In this document: positions 47,310-59,402 of the stretch, one piece after another | How the letters are laid out: each line of letters opens with the position of its first letter | Position numbering within the stretch: the stretch's first letter is position 1 | From: Unio delphinus | Taxonomy: Eukaryota > Mollusca > Bivalvia > Unionida > Unionidae | DNA: 64,000 nt | NCBI GenBank assembly: GCA_029339505.1 | Contig: JAQISU010000036.1 | Coordinates: forward strand, 1,270,501 to 1,334,500 | Reading direction: 5' to 3' | The notes under the pieces: generated by a model | What the model saw: the letters and a program-made list of their open reading frames with translations, nothing else | Databases searched by the model: none | Told to the model about the DNA's origin: nothing | Position numbers and translations under genes: made by a program

Positions 47310-49528
47310 GCTTCATAAAGTATGTAAACATCTAAAAGCAAAACAAAGTCTGAAAATCCATGATTATAAACCATTTTCTTCATTTTAGTATGTTTACTTT
47401 GAGTAAATCATTTTTTTCATGAGTTAGACAATCTGCACGTATGTTGGATGGAGACACGGTTGTACTAGATCGAAGATTAAAGGTCAGTGATATATAAGAG
47501 ATACAAACAATCGTAAAGCAACAATCGACATCTTGACACTATATTTCAGGGTTCTGGACGAGTAGCCGACCTTCTAGCTTATGCCTTCAAAAACGCTGAG
47601 GAGTGTGAGTCTATCGATAAAGACGACAAGGGAAATACCATCACGAAGTAGGTTTATGAATGTATATTGCAATTACAAATGAGCGACTCTCTTTGGTGAT
47701 GTTAACCGGTTTTACTTTGGGTTTTAATATCATATCAATAGTATACTCTATTTCATGTCAATTCAATTCAAGTAACGTGCCATCAGTATTACCAGCACCC
47801 TTCTGGTTGCGCTGTGTCACACTAATCATTAAGCCACTACATATACTAATATATGCTGTAAAACCAGGATATTAAACTTATATATTTAATAGCAATCAAG
47901 ACTTCATAGTTTCTTAGCAAAACACCCGTGTGTGTAGGTAGGTTGGTAAAATACAACATAGGAAAGATTTTACATTCAGGTTAAACGTACCCTACCACAA
48001 TACTAGGTGTATGATTATTAATAAGTAATATTATAAGTTACAGTAAAGTGTTCTAAACCTTCTATGTGTACATGTTTGATACAATGTTCTGGGTCATAAA
48101 AAGATGATAAACATTGGTAAGTCATTACACCATGATTCAACAGCTTCACTTTAAAGTTTTGCATATATTCACGATAACATATTAATAGATGCAATAATTT
48201 AGCAGAGAAAACTCCAAAGTATGTGGTATTATTACGAGATATTATTACGTGTAATGAATGTTATTGTTATGTTGGTACTTCATCACTCATTTTGTCAAAT
48301 TCATTCGAATAAGGAAGAAGAAACAGTCGATATTTAATCAAAAGCTCAGATTACAATTATGATATATTGTATTCTGAAATTGTGTTTCGTATGATATCTT
48401 TTGCGGTAACCATATGGGTTTGCCTTGATAAACTTATTCTCCAGCAACACATTTACATAAACAGTTATTGACTATGTTTCATTAGACACAGTTGTTCTCA
48501 TGGAAAGCAGTAAAAACACTGACATATAGTTCAGTGAATTGTACATTCGATGTTTGATTTATTAATGTAATAAATTTGTTTTAACAGAACTAAGAAAATA
48601 TTAAACCAGAACCAGAAAAGTTGCATGAGCAAAACAATGAATCGTACCAAGTTCTGTGAAATGAATGATATTACTAAGAATATCAAAGAAATCGAGGCTT
48701 GCCTTGACAAGTTTGAGCTGATCAATATATTTGAATTGGGCAGTGGTGACCAAGACCTTTATAACACAATGTTTAATGCAGTACTTAAAGGTATGTGATT
48801 CCTAAATTTGAAATATAATTTGTTTATTTAAGGGACAAATAGCTATATGTTTGTAATATATTTTCACTCTAAAAAAATCTTTTCAGTCCAGTTACTATTG
48901 TTAACAGCAACTGTCACTACTGTTACTACCACCATGTTACAATTGTGTGTTAAATGCATGACAACACTAAGTTCCCTCATATATTAATTGATGTTTTACC
49001 TGTTTAATAATACAATACAGTAAAGAAGATATAATTTCACCTATTGCAATGCTACCTTACGTCTGTTAAGCACCAACTTGAACAAATACAACCATACTAG
49101 TAGTTTTCTCAGTAACTGCTGCATCAATACAGACTTATTTGTGCAGTTGTTTGGACATTCCAATATTACTATTGGTCTCTTACACATGATTAAGCTCAAA
49201 TAGCGTATCTTCCAAATGGAACTGTGAGGCTAATTCAGAATAGTTGTTACGTGGAGTGCTTATATTTACTGGAACTGTACAGCAAGAATGTGTAGTTAAA
49301 CTGGGGATACTATTGATGTATTTACAGCTTTGAGAATGTTAATTAGTTATCGCTGATTAAACATAATTGCTTCGAACACCACTCTAAATAGTCATCAATT
49401 TCACCAATCATCGACTTGTACAACGCCTACGCCTATTCTAGCAAACATTTATGAAGCTTGCATAAAGTAAAACAAAAGGGTATTTGTCGGAGACAATTTA
49501 TAGTGACTTCAAAATGGTCAGATTTATG

Positions 49529-49599
<71 letters not shown>

Positions 49600-50243
49600 T
49601 ATATAAATATATATTATGTATGTATGTATGTATATATATGTATGTATGTATGTAAGGATATCTGTCTATCTATAGAATCTTTTTTAAATACATTTATTTG
49701 TATCATGACAATTGTCAATACCCACCCTACACTCTAGCTACACAATACCCATCCTACAGTCTACCTACACAATACCCATCCTACACTCTATCTACGCAAT
49801 ACCCATCCTACACTCTACCTACACATTACCCATCCTACACTCTACCTACACATTACCCACCCTACACTCTACCTACACAATACCCACCCTACACTCTACC
49901 TACACAATACCCGCCCTACACTCTACCTACACAATGTCAATCTTACACTCTACCTACACAACCTATAAGTTCAGATATACGATGATTAGATATAAAGTAA
50001 ATTATTTATTACAGGCTTGAAGTCATGACTAGTATCAATTGGTACAACTGCTGATCCCCATATCCATATTATAATAAATAATAATGATAGATAATGCTAA
50101 CGCACCTTATTGCGCTGTTTACAAATTTAAATTTCTTCAGCTAACGAAAGCGATTTGGTGGAACAACTGAGAGTAGCTTTATCTTGGAACTTGATTGATT
50201 TCGCCAGGAGTGATATTTTTACTGCTGACAAGAGACTGGAGGT

Positions 50244-50340
<97 letters not shown>

Positions 50341-53300
50341 GTTGGTTGTTTACATGCTTGAACACCTACCATTCATAATGTTTCATACAGCCAACTGAAC
50401 ACTGTATACCAATAATTATGTTTTATTTTATATAATGGATTAGATCATGTTCATAGGATGATAATATATTTGTAATGGATTGTTGTTTATGTGTGGCCTC
50501 CATGATAATATCATTGCAATTATTAATATATAAGATTGTATGTGATTGTTTTTAATTCTGATCTATACTTATAACGTTATATGCGGACAGAAAAACACGT
50601 TTCGTATATAGATGCATATATTGATATATTAATGATGACCAGGTATTTAGATAGTAATATTTGAATACATAGGACATTAAGAGAATTAGACCTCCAAATG
50701 AGGAATATGAATAACAAGTTTTTGCTTCCTGCTTCATTCCATTATACTCACAAAACAAGACCTTAATGATCTATATAAACATTTATATACTTTCATTTCC
50801 TTTAAATAATGAGGTGTATACTACCTAATTGTAAAGGTTAAAAGTAATAACTTAACAGGAAAAAACATGGTTTCACTGAATATAATTACTATAAAAAAAC
50901 TTTGCTAAATTTTCAAATAGCGATGAGTCTGTTTAATAAACAATGTTGTCCCAAAAACGTTTGAACACCATATTTATTATTACTCCAATCAAACTGTACT
51001 GCATGTATCATTGATATCATTTATAAAACATAAACTTACGAATGTCATTACTTAATAAATTCATGATTGCAATACACACAATTGCGATTTATACCTAGTA
51101 AATACTTCGTCTTCTTTTAATTGAATTAATATTATTGTTAAAATTGTAAGTAAATATCATCTTTAGTCTCTGGTTTATGTGGACCACAGAAACAGTCGCG
51201 ACCCAAAAAGGAAACGAATATTGATTCCTCCAATGTATAGTTATGGGACTATACATAATACGATTTCATGTCATGATTAGATTTTATGAATATACATCTT
51301 TTCTCAAAATAATAAAAGGATTTATTGAAAAATTGCATATATATGCTCATAACAAAAAATAATAGATTAGCATACCATTGTCGGGGGAAGCATTGTTGTG
51401 CAATTCTTAACGTATCGTGCAACTTCGGCTTGGTGCAAAACAGATACGTCACTGATGTCGTGATGAATAGAAAACTGTATCATCAGTAAACTGAGCAATA
51501 GACTATGGAAATATGAAGCAACTTAGACATGTTGTTTACGGCCGTGCTTTTTTGCTATTAGTGGTGGTGAAAGTCAGCTGTGCGATCCAAGTATTGCCAT
51601 GGAGCATGTTCGCGACCAGTAATGTAAAAATATATGTTGGATAACAACTTGTGCGATTTTAATTTCATAGACAGGGTCCGGTGTCAGAACAGGTTATATT
51701 TGTAATCATAGGTAATTTTACATGGCATCAACGTTATCTTATTATGCACGCATTGTCCATGATTACTGAAACCTCACATGAAATTGATTATTGGCATATC
51801 TATATTTTGTTCGCCAATGAATTCACATAAGAACAAGAAAATATGTCAATGAAAAGGCAACTACATGTTTTCCGAAACAATATGAATGAAAATATTCCAA
51901 TATATTTGTTTCAGCTAATACATTTATCCATGCGACAAGCTAATGCGTATTTCTAGGCTTAACTAATTTACATAGCTTGCTTAGATATGCACTTCTCATT
52001 TGCACTTCGGTTACATTTCTGATCCGTTAATCGTTTTTACTTCTGACGTATGGAAATGTATATAAGAATGACGTGTCAAGTATGACTCTATTATACGTGA
52101 TATCTTGTGACTAAGTAGTAGAACTACGCCGCAGATGTCCCTTATGTTTAAATCTGGTGTGCAATTGGTAGGTTAAGCACCACCGTGATATACCTGTTAA
52201 TTATTATGTTCATTTGCCATTAGACAAGCTTAATTTGGGTGTGTCTGTGAATTAAATATGTATTATCTTTAGCCTGACAGACTAGATGACATCATGGTGT
52301 CAGCAATACAGTCAGACAATGTGGAATTTGTGGAGCTACTGTTTGATAACGGCGTCAATATCGAAACGTTTTTGACAACCGGAAGACTGAAGAAATTATA
52401 CAACGGCGTAAGTTTATGAGAAATCCAGTACGAACATATTTTTTTCCAATTTCAGGTAGGTCAGACGCAATACCGAACTTTCGCCAAGTAAACAACAGAA
52501 GTATTTATTGACAAATGTCATCCAATGTGGTTGAAAAAATATAGTGAAATGATTTGCCTTGAATTCAGAAACCAGTTTACGAAAAACGACGTTTCTCACT
52601 TTGAGGTGACTAGGTTCACATGAAGCTATTGGTAAAGAATCAACAATGCATCCTCTAACTTACATCTACGCAATCTAGTGAAACAATAAGCAAACTGATT
52701 ATGAAAACAATGAAACTAGAATCATTTATCTGGAGGCGCTTATGTTTTTTTTTAAATAGTCATCCTGGGTTACAAGAAAATAGAAAGCGTCTTGTACAGA
52801 TTTAGGTCTGAACATGTTGACAAACAGCATTTTCTGTCAAAATGGATGTAACGTTTTATGTTATGCATAAAACCTTACCGCCACAATACAGATACTCGTA
52901 ACATATTTTGGATAAGTCTCAAAATATCCAGTGCGCTATGATCTGCTTGCTTAATATTTATTTTAGCCCTTTAAGATGTTTATTAGACTTGGTATGCCTT
53001 TGTAACATAGTGATGCGTTGAGGTTTGCCAAAACAACCCGTATGCTTGTCACATTCGTCTCATGTGTCATATACCATAGACTGCTTGAGGTATATTAATG
53101 ACTCCCGATATGTGTGTCTACCATGACAGTGACTCTTTCAAGCACAGATTAGCTTTTCCGGATTATTGTCGTTAGAATTTCAGTTTCACTAACTGTGTCC
53201 GTCCGTAAGTCTATGAATCCACCAGACACTTCTCCAGTTATCATCTCATTAACTGCTTGAGATATTTACATTTAACACGTCATTGATGTATCATAGTATG

Positions 53301-56300
53301 ATTTTGTTTCATATTTTAGGTTTCAGCTTTGTGAATTAAGTGTATTTAATATTTTATGTCAGTGTTTAATAAAAATATATTTACATTTCATGTGCGTATA
53401 AAGGTTTCAGTTATCTTTGTGAAGCTTGAACTGCACCTGCAATTAGGATTTCAGAACTACATCTAATTAAAATCTGACAGTAACTATGTCACCATTTGGA
53501 TAGTAGATATCTCCCGAACCATTTAAGATCTCACCATAGTATGTATTTCTATAATGCTACAAGGTGATGTCTCATATACGACTGGGCTGTGCAACTCTTG
53601 CTATTACAGTAGTGGTCATTCAAAGGCACTCTTTAACAAACAGATATAGAAACACAATTTAGGTATTTTAACTATAAATCTGTAAACATTCTAAACATTG
53701 GTGATTGGCGACAGAGACAGTGTAATAAAGCCTAAAGGTACAGTCGAAAACTGGCACAAATATAACCATTCTTGCCTTGGATACAAACTCTGCGGTACAA
53801 TATACATGCAATTTTTCACGCATTTAATTTTTACATAGATGACATTTAAATATCTTATTGATGCATCAAACAATATATATATATATAAGGAATTTATTCA
53901 CTTTAGATGGAACATTTATGATTATTTGACAGTTAAATCAAAACAAAAGTTAGTTATATATTTTGCTGCGGGAAAGAAATTAATTGTTAAATTAATTTAA
54001 AATGATGCTTTTTATGTCACCTTCCTGTTGCATAGTTTACAAACTAGAATTGTCAGATAAATTGGGGCTCATCTATGATCAGATGTTCTAGATATATTTC
54101 AGAGTTGTACAAAATGTCTTTGACATTTAAATTGGTGTTATTTCTGAATGTGTGTTGTCCGTCGAATATATTTTGATTTCACACATTGCAGAATCGTCCA
54201 TGAAACCAGCAAGCATTAGCAATGTCATCCAATGTAGCGAACTTTAACACCGGAAAGCTTTGCTGGTGTATGAAATGGTTCATCGATCATTGATAGCTTT
54301 TGGATGAATTGTCAGTCATAGTTTGTCATGTCTAGAATTTTTAGTACCACTGACGTTTAGTATTCTTCATTTCTTTGCATCTGGTAAAATTCCATTGTTA
54401 CTGAAACTGTGCCCAAACCAACTCAGTTTTGTCTTTCTTGAACTAACAGTTGCTGATGGCACGAATTTAGATCAAGCTTTGAGACCATAATTTCATTACT
54501 GAGATTTACTCTAATATCATCTACTTTTCGTGTGATGTGTCTCTCAAGTAGTATCACCTTTTTAGTATTCAATCGCATGTCAATGTAAATCGTGAGGCTG
54601 ATGTGTTTGCGTACTCCACGATAGACAATACCCACGGATGTAATCCATATTCAAATAAGTGTTTTATTTGTTTGAGATCTTTGTAAATCTTTTCTAACAG
54701 TTCTTGATATTTATCTTTCAAAGCAGCACATACCTACGGAATTATATTTATCCCGCACGCATATTTCGTAGTTTATGAACAACCGTGATGCATTCATTCA
54801 GCTATGGCTTGAAACATATGCAAGTTATGTTCATTTCGTGCAGTTATCTAACAACAATTATCAGCACGAATATACCTCAACGTACGTGCTGTGGCCAGTT
54901 TTGGTAAGATTATTAATGTTAGAACATAGGGTGGAGTTTCTTCGAACAGGTTTCTAGGTGTATGTATAGAGTTGACTATTATCTTCTAACAACATTCTAT
55001 GAATGGGATTATTACGTTTACACGTTTGATATATGTTTTCCTCGTCACTTGTAGTAATATGTCCAGGAGATGCTTTGAGTCTTTACTTAAGATCTACCTG
55101 GGTAAAATAAAAGGTCTGGGACATGCACACGTTTACAACATGCTTTTATTTATGACTATGTGAGTTTAAATCCTTAGTTTATGGCAACTACGCGTTATAC
55201 GTCAAAACATCGGACATTATTACTACAGGCTGCTATATGACTGACATATGTATTCTGGATGATTATGGTCTGTTATTGTTGATTAATTTTCAAAGATTTC
55301 AGCTCATTGGCAACACTGTCAACATCTAGGAACCTTGAAACTCCATCTTTTATCTGTAGACTTATATTTATCCATGGACGCATCTCAAAAATACTACACT
55401 ACCCTAAGGTTATTGAGATGGCAAACGTCGTCTATTTTTATACAAAACGGTCATAAACCAGTTTTTGATACTCATTTTCGTAACCAATGCTGACAATGAT
55501 AATTGGTTTCTACTTTCTGAGTTCGTGATATTAAGATTTATTTTGTTAATTATAGACAACAATTCAAGAAAATTGCTCTGTTCAACTTACACGATATTTA
55601 TTTTTTCATATTAAAACCGTCTAATATGATTACATGTCTTCGACATACGCAGATCACTGTGATATAATTTTACTTTACTGAATACCTTTTGCACTTGTCA
55701 TCTATTACACGCATCACCATGTCCTATAGTTCATGTCTCATTATCTTCATACGATTTCCCCAGTTGCTGTCTTCAGCAGCTTCATTTGCTTTCACTAACT
55801 ACTTACAGTAGATATTACACATTGCAATTTAGGCATATTTTAACTCCTGAATATCCGATATCAGTTGCCTCTCACAAATAATGTTTTATTCAGTCTCCCT
55901 TCAAAATAACACTTTTCGTACAGTTAGTTTCATAACATGTTTCTAGCTATTAAATAATTCATGTATAGATTTGGTGTCACATCTCCAAAAGTGTTTTTCA
56001 ATTAATGTATGCCAGTTTTACCAACTGTGAAGTGTGGTACAAACGAATTCGGAGCTGAATACCTTATTTTTAAACATTGGGTTTCACAATACCGTAATAA
56101 ATTGTTTATCTTTGGTCACGTGGTCATAACGTTATTAGCAAATTGTTATCACTAACTCTTTTTACTGAAATTATATACATCGTCTTGATCGTATGTAAAA
56201 AACAATATTGACAATCTCATTCAGATCCGCAGGCATCTATGGCTATACTTATATAGATAAGCAAGGTGTACATTCCAATTTAATTACCACAACATCGGAT

Positions 56301-57957
56301 GCCTTTCTTTCTTAGTTTTAAACAAATGTTTATTCCGTGCGTTCATTGATATGAGTCAGTACTTCATTTTACAGTAATAAGTAGTGTTTTTGTGTTTTAT
56401 TTTTTATGGTTTAACGCCATTTTTCAGCACAATATAGGCTATACATGGTGGCCAGTATTAAATGGTGGAGGAAGAACCCGGACAACCACCGGAAAGAACC
56501 ACCGACCCATGAGAAGCTACTGGCAAGCTTTCTCACATAACTACATTTGCCGAATCTTAGACTCGAACACACGCAGACAGAGGTGAGATAACAATGGTCC
56601 GTACAGTAATAAGTAGTAGATTGTCATTGCTTGATATAACTCATAATTGATGATTAATTCAATTACACCATTGTACAAACTACTGATATACGTCAGTGAA
56701 AACAACGGCCAGAACAACAGTTATGAAAAGTACATGTGACGTTTTACTGTAACATTTACTGTATTTGACACAGTTTCAGTTAAGCATGTGTTCTCTCTTA
56801 AGAACGAAGTCAACTCTTGTAGTTTAAAGCTGAGTCAAACAGTAAAGCCATACTGACTTTAGGTTTGGTGAGAGGCATATCTGTTTAAAATTTCGGGAGG
56901 AGCATGGGATTTTCCTTAAAACCAATATATTTTAAAATGCTTATCCACACGTTTTTTTTTAAAATTGTATTGAGCATAATACATTCGTCTATAGGTCAAA
57001 TTAGGCAAATAATATAATTTCGAACCAATGTGTTGTCACATATATTTCACTTGAAACAAGCTCAGTTATATCACTCCTACTTCGCAAAATCTCACCTTCC
57101 CTCACTACCGACCTCAGGTAATGAAAAAACTGGCAAATAAGAGGTATCGAGTGTAGCGATCGCTTATTGTTATCGGCTCTAGTACATTTTAAATGCATTT
57201 TATTGATTTTAAAGAAACAAACTATTTACAATAACATTCAAACAAATTTAAATGGATGGAACCATTGCTAATTATTACACAGTTAACATCATAATAGTAT
57301 TTGCTATCCATATAAATCAATATTTATTGTGCCTCTATATCTGCAAAAGTATTACATGATAAACTGTATCGCTGTATTTTGCTGCATTTATTTCCTCTAT
57401 TACTTCAGGAGTCCTCTTCGGAAAGCACTTTCCCGACTTTACTCCTAAACCTGCGGGGGCAGAAGAAGATGGAGGTATGAAATTTGACATATGGATACTA
57501 TTTTAGAGTAGACTTTTCTATTTTAGAGTTTTATGATATTGTAGTTCAGCTTTTTTTTCTGTTGGGATGTATTTGGATGGTCACTATCTGTCAGCAAAAG
57601 CAGATGTAGTCGCTGTATGTTGAACGAGTAACTTAAGCATTACACAACGAAATAGGCAAAACGTTGCACATATGTCAACTTCTGACAACCAAATGCACGA
57701 AAACGTATGACAATTTGAACACTAATGGATAATGTCAATGTTATTAAAATATATTGACCATTATATTTTGAATGGATGGCACTTTGTTTCAATCAGTTAA
57801 TAAAACGAAACGTTGCTTACATGTATAAAACTCATTGTGCCAGGTTGATTTTGATTGTTTCTACTTTGAATTGCATTAACATGTCCAGACTTTCCTTTCG
57901 TATAAGAACAACGAATAGCCATTACCATTAAGGAAATCAGTATATACTGTTTTTAAT

Positions 57958-58012
<55 letters not shown>

Positions 58013-59329
58013 CTGGTAGTCAAAAAGTAACTTCTAATAGACGTACGTTTGGGTTGTGTAGTTTTTATGTAAACCATGACGTTTAACTTTGTATAAAATT
58101 CTAACCAATAATGTTGCATGCGTTTTCCTAATGGTCTAAAGAAAGCATGTGCCATTTGCATTCTCCATTTGACCCTTATAAACAATGGTACTGATGAAGT
58201 GATTTGGGACACTTTTTGCCTTACCTTTGATGTATTAAATTATAGTTGCTAGTTGAAAACAATAGTTATGGACGTCTGTTAGATCCATCGGATGCATACA
58301 ACCCATTACACGCAAAGGAGAGAATACTATGTCAGGTATAATACATTTTAAGACAGATATAGACATATTTCTGTGTCGTGTTACAATAACCAGAACAAAT
58401 ATGTAAAGGTTACTATCAATTGAACTAGTACTCCAGTTCAAGATATACATATACTGATATCCAGACGATGATGCCTTTTAACACTAAAACGCAACGTTTT
58501 CAACTTTGTCAGTTTGTTTACTTCATTTATTTCATTTGTGCTTCATTGGCTGGATAGCTGCCAGGGACATTCTGATGTTGTTTGATTAGTGTTGCATTAA
58601 TGGAGGAAAACATGTTGTGATACTACATTACAAATGCATATAACTATATACTAGTGTGAATGCAGTATTTACTGCTTAGTACTAATATACATGATAATAA
58701 TGTGTGGTTACCATGCATCTTAAATGTAAATACCAAACACTGCAACTATTTCTTTCTGTTCAAATAATATTGTATCTCCACACAAATCAATACATAAACA
58801 ACATATTGAAATGTTTTGTTATAAACAAACTAAATACATTAAAATAATTAATATGACTGATATCTAAATTATAACCTGAAACAAAACGGAAATGCATGAA
58901 TTTGTATTGTGTTGATAGAACTTATATGAATATTATATATTATGATATCAGTACGTGTATATTACGGCAGGACATATAAGAGGATGTATTTAATGTTTCA
59001 AACAGCCGACTAAAGAAATCAGCATGAAGAAAGTTGATGAATTGATTACACATTTACTTGATGATTACTATCTCCAGCAGTACAGCTCAAATCCAGGTAA
59101 TAAAAAATGGGCAAAAATTCGTGATCATTTTGTTAACATTATATTTTGATGCAAAGACCTGTTCATGGTTCAGTAAACAACCGTATATATGTATGTATGT
59201 ATCTATGTATGTATGTATGTATTTATGTATGTATGTATGTATTTATGTATGTATGTATGTATGTATGTATGTATGTATGTATGTATGTATGTATGTGTGT
59301 GTGTGTGTATATATATGTATATATAAATG

Positions 59330-59402
<73 letters not shown>

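Noticed and set aside
57409..57474. TRPM exon 10 read as GVLFGKHFP...
   Set aside because: It looks protein-like, but it requires phase 1 at the 5' side while exon 9 ends in phase 0; the phase 0 frame joins both neighbours.
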